A stretch of 64,000 bases of DNA from assembly GCA_027924645.1 (NCBI GenBank), contig BSBN01001149.1, positions 5,270,001-5,334,000 on the forward strand, written 5' to 3'. This document shows, in pieces, positions 47,295 through 59,545 of the stretch (positions within the stretch are counted from its first letter, which is position 1; the number at the start of each line of letters is the position of its first letter). A program made the position numbers and the translations under genes. Below the pieces are notes generated by a model. It saw nothing but the letters and a program-made list of their open reading frames with translations, made no database searches and was not told the origin of the DNA. The stretch comes from Cunninghamia lanceolata. Its lineage: Eukaryota; Streptophyta; Pinopsida; Cupressales; Cupressaceae.

Positions 47295-47879
47295 ATGATG
47301 GAGACTAGAGCTATGTTCTATAAAGAAGACATTAAAGAAACTAATTTTTGTGCCTTCAATCCAAGGAAGTTAGACCACAAGTTCTACAACTCATATACAG
47401 ATTTTCAGGAGGTTTATAGAAAATTGAGGAAAAAGGAGATAAAAGAAAATGAATTAGGAAAAATGATGGAAATATCTAGTCAAAACTTCAATGTTCCAGC
47501 TGATCACTTAAGAGCTTCTCCAAAACTAGGAACTTTTAAAGAAGTGGATGAATTTGAAGGCAGTGATAATTAGTGTCATATCTAGGACAGGGAGATACCA
47601 TGGCATAATGACCCAGGTGTTGAACTAAGGGAAGTTAGTTTAGAGGTTTCCATGTGTGGCACCAAATTGGATGACAATCAAGGGTTCTTCTACCAATATT
47701 GGGAAGTACAACAGGATGTAGGTCTAAATGAGGGACTCATGGAACCAAAGCAGGAAATCGAGGGGGATCAAATAATGCAGAAACTAGATGCTAATGAGGC
47801 TCAATGGGTAGAGGATTTTCAAGATCCAAATGATCAGGATGAGCATATCAGTGAGGGACAAGGATCCATAATCTCATAA
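47295..47879 (+). pseudogene. Acidic coding segment downstream of LINE RT
   Basis: Two open pieces, 47295-47573 (FYKEDIKETNFCAFNPRKLD ... VDEFEGSDN) and 47652-47879 (MCGTKLDDNQGFFYQYWEV ... EHISEGQGSIIS). Charged and acidic, no recognised domain. It sits between the zinc region and the end of this LINE part and may be a spacer before RNase H, or a separate relic. Confidence 0.4.
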
Positions 47880-48135
47880 AGGAGTCAAACAATATACAGG
47901 GAATGAAATCAATGAGAATATTATGTGCTTATATGATTATAAGTATAGTAGTTCTTTATTGAGTTTTGAAAATTAGTACCAAAATTTAAGCAGTAAGAAA
48001 CTTTATTAGTTATTTTGGATTAAAGAGAGAACTTTTTTGTACTTTTAAGTGGTCTTCTTGACCACTTATATGTAACTCCTTTTATAGTTTGAATATAATT
48101 AGTGCTAGATTCTCAATCTAGAAAAAAGTTCTAAA
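47880..48135 (+). other. LINE non-coding sequence up to copia-2
   Basis: AT-rich, ends GAAAAAAGTTCTAAA at the copia-2 junction; CTAAA (48131-48135) is the duplicated target. Confidence 0.5.
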
Positions 48136-49453
48136 TGTTGGAGCTAGACAACTAAGAGGGGGGAAGGTGAATCAATTGTCCCTTAAAACTTTTTCTGCCT
48201 TTAGTCTTCTTTATTATCTTATTATCAGATTAGTAATGCAAGCATTTAAGCATGAATCAACAACATAAGAGCAGAAATATAATCAACACATTTGACACCA
48301 AGATTTTGACATGGAAACCCAGTTAAGGGAAAAACCACGGTGGGGGTTAACCCACAAAATGCGTACCTTGTTAAAAGTACTTAGAAAATAGAAGGCACAT
48401 GCCTTCGGGCACACTGCCCAGAGCTCACTACTCAAAAGGAGAGGCTCACTGCCTACAGAATTTAATTAGAAAGAATTAACTAAGAATTAACATCTATTTC
48501 ATGCCTGATTAAGTTTTAATGAATGCCCAAGAACTTTCGCTTTGCCTCAAACTCTTCTTCACACTTTGCATTGCTCCTTTCATTCTCTACTCTACTCTTG
48601 ATCCTTCCTTCAGATTTTATCTATTTTGCACAAGGATAATTTCGGTACTTCTTCAACAAGTATTTATATACTTCATCAACCTTGGAATGATCAACAAGGT
48701 TGGATAAACTTGACACGGATCATTACACTATTGGCCAAACACAATTGAGACTTGAATCTGCTTCTAAAACCACTCCACTCTTCATGAAAATGTATTTAAG
48801 GCATCTGCAACAGGTTAGGAACATCCAGTCGGCCAAGACTGGGAAGAACATTACCCTCAAGAAGAAATCTTCAATCAACAAGCTCAAACTTCAATACGGA
48901 CCTCCAACATAGTAGCTACATGATCTAGAGACCTCCAAAAGAACATTGGAATCACCAATAACATTCACTCTAAACCATATTATCATAAACATTTGAATCT
49001 TCCTTTGGAACCTCAAGAACACATTCTGCCATGACTATTAGACTGGAAGGATAGCTTGCGGACCTCCAAACCACAAACCATTGGAGTTGATGATACACAC
49101 TGACTTCCCAAACATGCCTTCAGATCTACAGATCATAATCTTATATTACCAGAGCAATCTGGACCTCTTTCTTGTCACTCTATCTTTCCTGATTATTGTA
49201 GGAACCGGTTCTACTAAGATGGCCATAACTCCTTCAAATCTTCATGTGAACTTCTCAAATCTTGACTGGAGCAACCTCTAACAATCCTCTACATGTCCAC
49301 ATGATCCGCATGCATTGACTGTTATTAATTTTCTCAATATCCTCAACAATCTGATCTTCTACACAGACAACAAAATAGGATATAGTTGACACTAATGACA
49401 ACAAGAATATGTTGATGTCAATGACAACACCACTTAGGCACATATTTGCAACA
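48136..49453 (-). repeat. copia-2 3' LTR (left in window)
   Basis: 1318 bp, plus-strand TGTTGGAGC...TTTGCAACA. TATA box on the minus strand at 48661-48670 (TATATAAATA). Confidence 0.95.
48661..48670 (-). promoter_or_regulatory. TATA box in copia-2 3' LTR
   Basis: TATATAAATA on the minus strand; the same site is kept in the other LTR at 54517-54526. Confidence 0.6.
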
Positions 49454-49670
49454 ATCTCCCCCTTTGTCATTGATGGCAACATGTGATGTGAAAAACTAAA
49501 TCTAACCATCAAGACAAAAATTTCTCCCCCTTTCTCTTCTCACTTCTGCAATTACTTTGTTTATTTCTCCCCCTCATATCAAAAGCTAGTTTTTCACATG
49601 ACTTCTCTCCCCCTTTGACATCAATGGCAAAGGGCACATATTTGCTATCTTTTCTCCCTTTTTGATTCAA
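49454..49670 (-). other. copia-2 polypurine tract and PPT-like repeats
   Basis: ATCTCCCCCTTTG abuts the LTR at 49454-49466, i.e. a minus-strand purine tract CAAAGGGGGAGAT. Similar CTCCCCCTTT or CTCCCCCTC blocks recur at about 49525, 49567 and 49606. Confidence 0.75.
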
Positions 49671-49788
49671 ACTAATCCCAAAATTTGCATATTGACTACT
49701 CACCCTTTGAGTAGTACCTCTTTAGCATCAATCCGGATCACAAGATATGGATGTGAATCCCACCAAACTGATTGCACCTTAATACATC

Positions 49789-52700
49789 TTAGTTATACTC
49801 AGGAGGGGTAATAACCCCTAACTTCTCTCTGAGATACTCAAAAGTATCCTTAGGAAGAGGCTTGGTGAAGATGTTTGCAATTTGAGCTTTGGAAGGCATA
49901 AACTCCAACTTGACTTCATTCTCATTTACTTTCTCTCTCAAGAAATGAAACTTAATAGGTATATATTTTGTTTTTGAATGCAATACCGGATTCTTTGATA
50001 TGCTTATTGCACTAGAATTATCATAGAAAATTGTCACTGGCTCCTCAAACATAATTCTGATGTCCTTCAACATTTGCTTCATCCATAAAACCTGAGTGCA
50101 ATTGTTTGCTGCTGCTATGTACTCTACTTCTATAGTAGATAGAGATATTGTCTGTTGTTTTTTGCTTATCCAAGAGACCAAACTTCTCCCCAGGAATAAT
50201 GCACCACCACTAGTACTTTTTCTGTCATCCACATCTCGTGCCCAATCAACATTTGTATATGCATGAAGAGTGAAGTTATTGTCCTTTGGATACCACAGTC
50301 CATAATCACTTATCCCCTTGAGATATCTGAAGATTCTTTTAATTGCCATAACATGGGATTCTTTTGGATCAACTTGAAATATGGCAACAAGTCCAACTGC
50401 ATTCATGATATCAGGTCTAGTCTGAGTTAGATAAAATAGTCCTCCAATCATTGATCTATATCTTTTCTGATTTGCTTTGGGAGAGTCATCATCTTTGCTT
50501 AGCTTGCATTCGGTTGCCATAGGTGTACCTACTGGCTTTGAGTCTTCCATTCCAAATTTCTTTAGCAATTCTTTTACATACTTGGACTAAGATATGAAGA
50601 TACCTTTATCTGATTGAACAATTTGCAGACCTAGGAAGAAATTCATCTCACCAAACATTGACATCTTAAACTCACATTTCATTTGATCAGCAAATGCTTT
50701 ACACATGCACTCATTTCCACCAAAAATGATATCATCAACAAAAAATTCAACAATTAGAATGTTCTCATGATCAATTTTGAAGTAGAGATTACTATCAGCA
50801 GTACCTTTGCTAAATCCTAGGTTAAGCAAATGCTTATCCAATCTGGCATACCAAGCTCTTGGAGCTTGCTTGAGTCCATACAAGGCTTTTCTCAGTCTAC
50901 AAACCATATCTCCCTGATCAGACAACTAAAATCCTTCTGGTTGCTCAATGTAGACTTCTTCCTCCAAATCTCCATTCAGAAATGTTGATTTCACATCCAT
51001 TTGATATACTTTAAAATCTTTGAAGGCAACAAATGCAAGAAATAATCTAACTGCTTCTATCCTTGCCACCGGAGAAAAAGTTTCTTCAAAATTAATTCCT
51101 TCCACTTGAGAGTAGCCTTTACATACCAATCTTGCCTTATTCCTTACTACCTCACCATCTTCATTTAGTTTATTCCAGAAGACCCATTTGATTCCAATCA
51201 CATTTTTGTGCTCAGGTCGAGGAACTAGATCCCATGTGTGATTCATTTCAATTTGCATCAATTCCTCTTCCATTACTTTAACCTAGTTTTCATCATTGTA
51301 AGCTTCACTTATTGATTTAGGTTCAATTCTTGAAATCAAACAAATCTCTTCTTGATCTTCAGACATTTTTATCCTAGTTTGAACACCTTTACTCTTATCT
51401 CCTATGATCTGGTCTTCAGAATGATTTAACCTTACATACCTAGGAGTTTTGGAAATTGTTGGAGCTTCTGTTTCTTGAACTTGTTCCTCATCATCTATGT
51501 TAACCTCTGGAGTCACCGATTCAAATTGAATCTAGGTTTGAACTTGAACTTGCCTTCCTTGATTTTGACTTTAATCATCTGAGTCATATCCAGAGTATCT
51601 AGAATGTCCTTCTTTACTCTCATCAACTTTAACATTCGCACTTTCAAAATCTTCTTCAACCTCTTATTGAAGCACCGGTAGGCCTTGCTTTGAGTCGAGT
51701 ATCCCAAAAATATTCCTTCATCACTTCTTGCCTCAAACTTACCTAAGTCCTCATCTCTTTTGATATAACATTTACTACCAAAGACTCTGAAGTATCTCAC
51801 AGTTGGAGAATGACCAAACCAAAGTTCATAAGGCGTCTTACTAGAATTTCCTTTGATCTGCACCTGGTTAAGAGTATAGACATCAGTACTCATAGCCTCT
51901 CTCTAGTAAACTTGAGGAACATTTGTTTCCATCATCATGATTCTGGCAGCTTCTTGAATGGTCTAGTTCCTTCTTTTTACAACTCCGTTTTGCTGAGGAG
52001 TCCTAGGAGCAGATAATTGTCTTTTTATTCCATGCTTTTCACATAAAGCATCAAACTCACCGGAGGTAAATTCTCCACCTCTGTAAGATCTCAGACACTT
52101 TAATTTCCCACCAATCTCATTTTCAACCATCATCTTGAACACCTTAAACTTATCAAGGGCTTCTAATTTTTCTCTCAGAAAGATTACCCACATCATCCGG
52201 GAGTAGTCATCAATTAGCAACATGAAATATCTGTCTCCTTGCACACTCCTAACTCTAGTAGGACCACATAGATTAGTATGTACCAGTTCCAATCTTTCAC
52301 TTGAACCTTGTTCCTTACTTTTAAAAGAAATTTTGTTCTTCTTGCCCAATTGACATTCTCTACATATGTTATTAGGTTTCACAAGTCTTGGAAGATCTCT
52401 TACAGCATGAGTGGAACTTATTTTGATAGTGTTGTCAAAATTCACATGACACATCCTCCTATGCCATAGCCAACTTTTATCTGTTTGAGCAATCAAACAA
52501 CTTTTACCAGAACTACTTAAGTGAAAGATGTTACCTCTGGTTTGAGTACCTGATGTAATTTTAGTTCCAGAGCTTTCCAAGATTCTACATTTTCCATCCT
52601 TGAACCGAAGATCATAACCCTTATCAACCAACTGTCCAACATTGAGAAGATTATGTTTCAGTCCTTCCACATACATAAAATCATTTGTGTTGTTCTTTCC

Positions 52701-53934
52701 ATCAAAAGAGATGGATCCTCTACTATGGATTCTACCAGCTGAGTTGTCTCCAAATTTTATAAGGCCTCCTTCATAGTTTTCAAAGTTCACAAACTTACTC
52801 TTGTCACCAGTCATGTGATGAGAGCATCCACTATCAATCACCCATTCATCCATTTCAATAACTTGAGTAGCCAGGGCACTTTCTATATTTTCACAGCTAG
52901 CAGATTCAGTATACACCGGATCTTCTTCTTTGATAGTAATAAACACCCAATCATTTTTAGAGGAGCCTCCATGATCATATTCATCATCTGTTACCCCTTC
53001 TTCTCCATTTTCTTGGACATAGTAACATTTCTTTTGACCTTTAAACCTATTAGGGTTAGGTTTTGAAAACCTTTCTAAACATCTTGAGGCAAAATTACCA
53101 ATCTTGTTACAAGCAAAGCATTTGAGTGGTAATTTTCCTTCATACTTATCGGATCCTCTTGGAATTCTTCTGGAAATAAGAGCTTCAAGGTCTACTGTTT
53201 CTATCTCAACATCTTCAAGATCCTTTCTTGTCTTTGCAAGTCAATTTGATCTTGTAGAAGAGCTTTCACCTGGATCATATCTTTGTTTTCCATACACACG
53301 GGCTTTAAATGCAGATTCTGACTTGGGAAGAGAATCACCAAACTTGCTTAACTCGAAGGTTGAAATATCTGCCAACTAGATGATCTCTTGTGACTTCTGA
53401 GACTGTCCTGGTTTCTTCTATAGCTGCAACCTTATATTTGTAAGAATCTGGTAAAGATCTGAGTACTTTTGATACAATTTCTAATTCTTCCAAAACTCCA
53501 CCAGTACACCTGATGCCACACACAAGTTCATTTCTCTTTTGTATGTAGATTATGATGTTTTCATCTTCGCTCATCCTCATAGTTTCAAGTTTTCCTCTCA
53601 GACTTTGCAGTTTTGCACATTTGACATATTTGTCACCTTCATACAGATACTCCAAATTTTTCTAGATTTGATAAGCAGTTTTGAGACCAAAGACATTTGT
53701 CATTTCTGAATCAATTAGGGCACTCAACAAGGCTTCTTTAGCTCAAAGATTATTTTCAGCATCTTTGACTTGATCAGGAGTTGAAGGACCTTTCTCCGGA
53801 GGTTTATACTCAACACTGGTTATTGCCCAATAAGCATCGCCCATGCATTGCAAATGGCACTCCATGTGATCTTTCCAAACAGAATAATTTGTTCCATCAA
53901 ATCTTGGACTATCTTTCTTGTAGGTCGACATCTT
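49789..53934 (-). pseudogene. copia-2 gag-pol, mutated
   Basis: Gag begins MSTYKKDSPRFDGTNYSVWK at 53931. The gag knuckle (53112-53071) reads CFACNKIGNFASRC with Asn in place of His. Protease region: WVIDSGCSHHMTGD (about 52848). Integrase: CRECQLGK; catalytic positions read LVHTNLCGP (52290), LRSYRGGEF (52090) and NGVVKRRN (51970), so the usual Asp, Asp, Glu are Asn, Tyr, Lys. [12 protein letters not shown] and FFVDDIIFGG (about 50735). RNase H: YTNVDWARD (about 50255) with Asn for the first Asp, and IANIFTKPLPKDTF near the C-terminus; ends at 49789. In-frame TAG stops at about 50924, 50586 and 51277 plus frameshifts near 51520 and in gag. The RT-RNase H part is the best preserved. Confidence 0.93.
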
Positions 53935-53972
53935 GGATCTCCTCAAGCGGTTAGGCTTTTATGTGAGGATTT

Positions 53973-53985
53973 GGCTTTGATACCA
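53973..53985 (-). other. copia-2 primer-binding site
   Basis: GGCTTTGATACCA on the plus strand, complement TGGTATCAAAGCC; adjacent to the LTR at 53988. Confidence 0.92.
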
Positions 53986-53987
53986 AT

Positions 53988-55309
53988 TATTAGAACTAGA
54001 CAACTGAGAGGGGGGGTTGAATTTGTTGTCCCTTAAAAAATTTTCTACCTTTAGTCTTCTTTATTATCTTATTGTCAGATTATTAATGCAAGCATTTAAG
54101 CATGAATTAACAACATAAGAGTAGAAATATAATCAACACATTTGACACCAAGATTTTGACGTGGAAACCCAGTTAAGGGAAAAACCACGGTGGGGGTTAA
54201 CCCAAAAAATGCATACCCTATTAAAAGTACATAGAAAATAGAAGGCACATGCCTTCGAGCACACTACCCAGAGCTCACTTCTCAAAAGGAGAGGCTCACT
54301 GCCTACATAATTTAATTAGAAATAATTAACTGAGAATTAGCATCTATTTCATGCCTGATTCAGTTTCAATGAATGCTCAAGAACTTTCACTTTGCCTTAA
54401 ACTCTTCTTCACACTCTGCACTACTCTTACTCCTTTCCTTCTTTGCTTTGCTCCCGATTCTTCCTTCGGATTTTATCTATTTTGCACAAGGATAATTTCG
54501 GTACTTCTTCAACAAGTATTTATATACTTCATCAACCTTGGAATGATCAACAAGGTCAGCTAAACTTGACATGGATCATCACACTGTCAGCCAAACACAA
54601 CTAAGAATTGAATCTGCTTCTAAAACCACTCCACTCTTCATAAAAATGTATTTAAGGCATCCGCAACAGATTAGGAACATCTGGTCAGCCAAGACTGGGA
54701 AGAACATTACCCTCAAGAAGAAATCTTCAATCAACAAGATCAAACTTCAATGCGGACCTTCAACATACTACCTACATGATCCAGAGACCTCCACAAGCAC
54801 ATTGGAATCACCAATAACATTCACTCTAAACCATATTATCAGAAACATTTGAATCTTCCTTCGGAACCTCAAGAACACACTCTACCATGATTGTTAGACT
54901 CGAAGGATAGCTTGTGGACCTCCAAACCACAAACCACTGGAGTTGATGATACACAATGACTTCCCAAACATGCCTTCAAATCCGTAGATCATAATCTTAT
55001 ATTACAGGAGCAATCTGGACCTCTTTCCTGTCACTCTGTCTTTCTTGATTATTGCAGGAACTGGTTCTACTCAGATGGCCATAACTCCTTCAAATCTTCA
55101 TGCGAACTTCTCAAATCTTGACTGGAGCAACCTCTAACAATCCTCTACATGTCCACATGATCCTCATGCATTGATTGTTATTAATTTTCTCAATATCCTC
55201 AACAATCTGGTCTTCTACACAAACAACAAAATAGGTCACAATTGACACTAATGGCAACAAGAATATGTTGACATCAATGATAACACCACTTAGGCACATA
55301 TTTGCAACA
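53988..55309 (-). repeat. copia-2 5' LTR (right in window)
   Basis: 1322 bp; near-identical to the left LTR with scattered transitions. Its inner end reads TATTAGAAC where the partner has TGTTGGAGC. Confidence 0.95.
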
Positions 55310-55314
55310 CTAAA

Positions 55315-55990
55315 GAGGTCTTCTTCTCCTTTAGTAAGTTAGTGTCTAAAAACACCTCCATCAGTAGTCTGAATACTACCAAAGACCCTCCCACTCATTC
55401 TAAGCAATAGATTGCCAAGGACTTAGTTTTAAATTCGGACATTGTCACCTTTGACAATTCCAAGAAGATTGCTAGACAAAGCACTGTTTGGAAACCTCCT
55501 CCTAAAGACTAGGTTACACTTAATTTTGATGGTGCTGTCAAAAAAAGTACTAGCATGGCTAGTGGGGGAGGAATTATCAGGAGCATTAATGGACATTTGA
55601 TTACTACTTATGCTAGGGGGATAGGTATACAATCCAATAATGTGGCTAGGGGTCTTGCCTTACTGTGGTGCCTTAAATTTGCTCTTTCCTTGGGTATTGA
55701 AAGAATTCAAATTGAAGGGTATTTGAAAATTATTGTGGATATAGTTTTAGGTAGGGCTGACACTGGTTGGAAGCTTAAGGACATAATTGCATACATAGTT
55801 GGCTTACTGTTGGGTTTCATTGATAAAGAGTGTTATGTAGAAAAAGAGGGTTTGTTGCTATGATTAATAGTTTAATTAGATCCTCCTTTCACTACATACA
55901 TTCAAGGACATTAAATCGAGTTGAATCACAACCTTTGTAAGAGGACTTAGCTATAGGTTTGGTGCCACTTGGAATGATAAGGAAATTTGG
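55315..55990 (+). pseudogene. LINE RNase H domain relic
   Basis: Reads VWKPPPKD, a stop, VTLNFDGAVKKSTSMASGGG (first catalytic Asp kept, about 55530), INGHLITTYARGIGIQSNN, ALLWCLKFALSLGIERIQIE, then GYLKI where an Asp is usual (about 55717), and later FHYIHSRTLNRVESQPL. This is the plant RVT_3/RNase H pattern found at the end of some LINE ORF2 proteins and near zf-RVT. It lies on the far side of copia-2, so before that insertion it followed the LINE sequence ending at 48135. Confidence 0.8.
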
Positions 55991-57113
55991 AATTAGTTGA
56001 TTAATTTAATTTGATTAAGCCTAAAACCCTAATTATGCAAAATCGTAAACAAACGGATGAAACTGGACAAATTCTCACACAGGGAGACACTAAATGTAGA
56101 TTAGATACCTACCAGATTTTGGGTTTCAGAAGATAGAAAAGCTGGGGACAAAAGAGCGGGCGCCCTTGTCCAATACAATGCTTTTTGAAGGCTTCCTGAT
56201 ATTTTTTGCTACGAATTGCAACCACTTTAGAGATTCATGATAGTGCTAATTTGAGGACAAAAGAGCAGATGCCCTTGTCCTTTTAGGGTTCTTTTATGTT
56301 TTTTCTTTAGATCTAGATTCTTCTTGCTCTACTCCGACCTCTTGGAACTCTTCTCTGCGTAATCTGACACCTGTAACCTACAATCACAAGAGAGGGGTTG
56401 GGGGTTGTGGTGTTTAAGAGCTTGCCTTAGTCAAGCCTCAAATGGCATTCAAGCCTTCAAACACCATTGTTAGATAGAGAGTGCCTGTCCTTGGTGGACA
56501 GAGGCGAAATCAATGATATGATAAATGAGTGAAACACAAAGAAAATGTCACCTCGAAGATGAAGCTCTCACAGAGAGATGAAGATCTTTCATGCCATGAG
56601 GAGAGGGATTGATGAAGACAGATTTGCAACAAACATGAACAAACACAACACAATACTACTCCACAACACAATGAAAGCCTTGAGTATCCTTAGCATAAAA
56701 GCACAAGTTTGCAATATGCATCTAGTTGTAAAATGAAGTCCTAAACATGTTTATATATGCATTCCCGTTAAACATTCGTAATTCAAATTGAATAGGCCGA
56801 CAAAGGGAAACCTTTTAATGGCCTCTTTGCGATCATTTAAAATTGGGACCCTGACAAAATAGGGTAGGACAAGGGCATGGGCGTCTTTGTCTAGGGACCT
56901 ATTTTAGGGCTAGATTAAGCTCAAAAATGTCCCCTAAGTCCCATTTGTCATGGGTTTTAGGGGATTTTGTTCTGGGATTCATTTTAACATGCATGATTAA
57001 ATCTAAAGGACCTAGGAGCTAAACTTAGGAGGTAAAAGTCCTAGGGAGACATTTTATGACATAACAAAGAGATAGGGCACACCTACATAGAAGGTAACAA
57101 GGTGTTCGACAAC
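55991..57113. other. Non-coding sequence with repeated GACAA...TTGTC motif
   Basis: GGGACAAAAGAGCGGGCGCC..TTGTCC (about 56141), AGGACAAAAGAGC..GCCCTTGTCC (about 56255) and GGACAAGGGC..GTCTTTGTCT (about 56867, reverse orientation) share a ~26-bp imperfect palindrome. No gene recognised; the region may be the leader of the pseudogene that follows. Confidence 0.4.
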
Positions 57114-58237
57114 ATGGCCAACCTTGTACAAAACCTCAACAATTGGAGGTGTTGGAGGAAGATAGACAACCTTCCCAAACAGATTCAAACCCTCCTCCTA
57201 AAGGAGCAGAATAATGTCCCTTTACTTTGTAATGGGTTATAGACAAGCTAATTTGAATTCCTACCCCATTAGCATGTGCTTTAGGTGCCATGGGGTGAGA
57301 AATTATAGTGATATGATTAAAAGACATATCGCCAAGATGATTAGGAAGAATCATCGAGGGATGACTCAAGGATAGATTAGCATGATGACTAGGACTACCC
57401 ATTTGTTCAGGCACGTAGCTAGTCATGTGAATGGGAGGGTAACTAGGCTTAGATATTTAACTTGGCGGAAGGCTCACTTTAATGATTATTTCAATCTCAA
57501 ACATCATTTTGAGTACATGACATCTAATTTGGGTAAGGCAAATTTATGGAATGATGAAATCATTAAGTGGCAGGGTGATGGAAATGCTCTCAAAGTTTGA
57601 GATTTGCCTAGCTGGTCACTCATAGATATCAAGGTCAAACTTTTACGAGATTGCAGAGTTCATATTTAGACCACTTTCATTTTGAGTATTGCTAAGTTCA
57701 TCAGCTCTGCGAAGATAGGGGGAGAGAACCTGAACATAGCCATTATCCTGCGATGAGTTTAAGAGAAATGAAACCATCTGGCACATTTGCTATGAGGGTG
57801 GGGTGGCCCCTTACCTTGAATGTCTTCAAGGTTACAACAAAAAATTGTCTAAGCAGTGTGTGGTATTGTGGGATAACATAAGGGTCCAAGTTGGTGGCAT
57901 TGGGTTTGAAATAATGGAAGAAGCCATTAGTTTGGCTACTAGCATGACCATTGATGGTGTGAAGCAAAAAGGCCAGAGCAAGGTGTTAGACCTAGAGGGC
58001 ATGGTGCTATTTCAAAAGAAGGGTGAGGTTCTGCATAATCTCCAAGGTGGGTTTGACCGGGAAAGATTGTCCAAGCCATGGGACGACGTCTACTACATGT
58101 TGATGAAATACTTCACCTTGGAAGGTACATTCCGTCACTTTAGAAGGAGTCAATTTATCAGCTTTCCTTTCTACCTTCTTTCCTCATTAGAGACCTTGAT
58201 CTCGGCGGTGACTGAACTACATGCCATTAACCTTGAC

Positions 58238-59008
58238 TGATGCAGGAGCATCCTCTTGTAATATTCCTTGTGGCAAAATTGTAAATGTAATTTTTGAGGA
58301 ATTATGCTCTCGTAAATGTTTCAAAGGCATAAATGGTGGAATTTTCCATTTGGGCATCTCATTTCTAGGTGGAACCACTTGATATACATGCTATTGCATG
58401 TTCAATTGCATTCTTTGCATGCATTTTCATGTTGGCCACAAGCTTTGCAAGTTGTTGCATGTCTGGGTCGTAATTATGAGACCCAGTCTTAGTAAAATGG
58501 GCATAACTTTCTCATTTTTGATCAAAATAGAAAAATTCAAAATGTTTTGGAAAGATGGAAAGGAGGTGCACAAAAATTAGAAACCATTTTAGAAATTTTG
58601 GAAAAATGATGGAGCAATGATAGGCTGAAAGTGACGGGTTTTCTTGGAGGTTTAGTGGATGTTGTTTTGAGAAACCAATAGTGATTTCTTTTCACACAAT
58701 TTCTATATATTGATGCTTTCTCATTTGGTGAAGGGGGGGCTTTTGAAGAAGATTTTGGCCATACCCAGATGCTACTAGAATGAGTCCAGGATGTTGAGAG
58801 ATTTATTTGTTGTAGGTGTTGAATGTATGATTCCAGAAAGCTCATAAGCTTCATATTGATGTACTGAATTTTTAGATTCAAATAAAATATTGTGTTACAG
58901 ATTTCTCTTCAATTTTCTGTTGTGTTGCTTCATTTTTAGCCTTTTTGCATAGGATTTTGTGTTGGTATTTGTTGTAGATTTGAAAGGGAGAGTATCCCAC
59001 TTTCATCA
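58238..59008 (+). repeat. 5' LTR of the small LTR element
   Basis: TGATG...CATCA ends; non-coding. Also nearly matches the 3' LTR over its full length. Confidence 0.93.
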
Positions 59009-59009
59009 G

Positions 59010-59021
59010 TGGTATCAGAGC
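59010..59021 (+). other. Primer-binding site of the small LTR element
   Basis: TGGTATCAGAGC, exact initiator-Met tRNA complement, one base after the LTR. Confidence 0.93.
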
Positions 59022-59188
59022 AGGTTGTTCCTGATTGTGCAGGTAGAAGCGCTGATGTGAGGTAGTTTGCACTAGGACCTGTGGTGGTGTGTGTGTGTGA
59101 TTTGTGTGTATACAGATCACTGAGTGTGAGGCAGTCTATATCTGAGAGGTTGAAAATTGAGAGTGTGTGGCAATTGTTTGATAGAATG

Positions 59189-59545
59189 CCAAAGAAGAAA
59201 GATAAAAAGTTTGTCATAGTTGTGTATGCAGGTGAACAAGAAGGAGAGAATATTGCAGAAGTATGCTTTGAGGAAGGCATAGAGAAAGAGGTTGAGGAAG
59301 AGAAAAGAGAAGAGACTGCAATAGAGGTTGAGGATGAGAAGAATGATGTAGTTGTTGTAGATCATGAGGTTGCAGCATTAGATAATGAACATGAAGAAGA
59401 TGGGGTAGAAGACAATGGTGACCAAAATATTGCAGGGAAAGAGGTAATGCATAATATGTTCTATTTTTATGATGAAGATGAGAGTGGAGTGTATGAAGAT
59501 GAAAAGGTTGTAGCAGATAGTGAGAAGATAGATGTTGGAGCATAG
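59189..59545 (+). CDS. Small acidic protein inside the LTR element
   Basis: Open from MPKKKDKKFVIVVYAGEQEG (ATG 59189, within a longer frame opening at 59081) to a TAG at 59543. A basic start is followed by a Glu/Asp/Val-rich stretch (EKEVEEEKREETAIEVEDEK). No recognised domain. Position after the primer site fits the N-terminal part of a gag-like protein; frames after 59545 carry stops. It may be the only coding capacity of this element. Confidence 0.4.
   Translation, partial: PKKKDKKFVIVVYAGEQEGENIAEVCFEEGIEKEVEEEKREETAIEVEDEKNDVVVVDHEVAALDNEHEEDGVEDNGDQNIAGKEVMHNMFYFYDEDESGVYEDEKVVADSEKIDVGA

Larger units (their letters stand above)
41405..48135 (+). mobile_element. Plant L1-type LINE, 5' and central part
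   Basis: Begins abruptly at ACCAATATTTTGCC in the third LTR. Order: GC-rich leader (41450-41560), ORF1, ORF2 (endonuclease, RT, C-terminal zinc region), then a further reading segment (47295-47880). It is cut at 48135 by the copia-2 insertion; RNase H coding sequence resumes on the other side at 55315, so the LINE or a second LINE continues there. All frames carry stops or shifts. Confidence 0.88.
48136..55309 (-). mobile_element. Complete Ty1/copia retrotransposon (copia-2), Maximus/SIRE-like
   Basis: 7174 bp on the minus strand with LTRs of 1318 and 1322 bp and a 5-bp duplication CTAAA (48131-48135, 55310-55314). Minus-strand order: 5' LTR (55309-53988), primer site TGGTATCAAAGCC (53985-53973), gag, protease, integrase, RT, RNase H, a purine-rich region, 3' LTR (49453-48136). 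The LTRs contain AACCACGGTGGGGGTTAACC, a phrase I associate with Maximus/SIRE-type copia LTRs (from memory). Coding sequence is largely readable but has stops and altered catalytic residues. It separates the LINE RT part from the RNase H segment at 55315. Confidence 0.96.
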
